Shown in pieces: positions 63,855-64,000 of a DNA stretch of 64,000 bases. How positions within the stretch are numbered: position 1 is the first letter of the stretch; every line of letters starts with the position of its first letter. The notes below the pieces were generated by a model that saw only the letters and a list, made by a program, of their open reading frames with translations, was not told the origin of the DNA and searched no databases. Source of the DNA: Bacteroides pyogenes DSM 20611 = JCM 6294 (GTDB lineage Bacteria; Bacteroidota; Bacteroidia; Bacteroidales; Bacteroidaceae); the NCBI RefSeq assembly GCF_000428105.1, contig NZ_ATZH01000010.1, positions 60,870 to 124,869 on the forward strand, in the 5' to 3' direction. The translations under genes were made by a program, and so were the position numbers.

Positions 63855-64000
63855 GTTTGTCTTCGGTAAAACATAGGTGAAACATTTTAATTTAGAGAAA
63901 GAAGAAAAAGGACCCAGTTTCTATTTTTGGGGGATTTAACATATTAAGATTTCATGGATTTTTTATTATTGCTGTCCGGTAAAACTTCTTCTGTCGTATA

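Overview
The window is a chromosomal segment of a Bacteroidales bacterium, most likely Bacteroides. The gene content is typical of that genus: TonB/ExbB/ExbD, an RDD/SpoIIM/DUF4129/DUF4350/MoxR/DUF58 cluster, a BT_3928-like DoxX protein next to tpiA, GH92, and MetA of the acetyl type. Nearly all recognisable promoters carry the Bacteroidetes -7 box TAnnTTTG, sometimes with TTTG about 19 bases upstream, and Shine-Dalgarno sequences are mostly absent. The window ends just after a tRNA-Phe gene.

Layout. 1-6.4 kb: the 5' part of an aspartokinase gene (leftward, cut by the window edge) behind a structured leader that encodes a Thr/Met-rich 19-residue peptide, then ansA, radA, an FAD-dependent dehydrogenase and a LuxR-type regulator. 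6.5-9.8 kb: an accessory block of IS21-family debris (an istB tail and istA pieces), two 37-bp direct repeats, a 1.36-kb unit bounded by 16-bp inverted repeats that carries a lipoprotein gene and an ECF-like sigma gene, and a class II Fic protein with a palindrome at its promoter. 10-20.5 kb: an HU-like protein, a zinc-ribbon membrane protein, a U32 peptidase, metA, ferredoxin, aspartate aminotransferase, ribBA, an LptF/G permease and a START-like protein. 20.7-24.8 kb: tRNA-Met, aspA, a lone metal-type ABC permease with a Cys/His-rich partner, tsaE and an Imm17-like membrane protein.

24.8-25.8 kb is non-coding and holds two adjacent tandem arrays of different sequence with the same 22-bp period, each unit built round a short palindrome. 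I consider it the most striking unexplained structure here. 25.8-33.9 kb is the MoxR cluster, interrupted by a small outer-membrane-type gene on the opposite strand. 34-50 kb is housekeeping: a zinc metallopeptidase, folE, a SPOR protein, tpiA, a DoxX protein, DUF1599, M23/LysM, ndk, recG, ispD, a DJ-1 protein, tonB/exbD/exbB, pdxJ, nadK and mdh. 51-56 kb is an efflux operon (TolC, HlyD and two ABC-2 permeases) with no ATPase gene. 56.5-64 kb carries GH92, sppA, lpxK, a purine nucleoside phosphorylase, thiL and tRNA-Phe.

No large undescribed system is evident. The best leads are the paired 22-bp arrays, the inverted-repeat-bounded sigma/lipoprotein unit inside IS wreckage, the threonine-type leader, a 74-bp dispersed repeat present twice, and several large inverted repeats. 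Functions are assigned from motifs and family resemblance read by eye; no database search was run.
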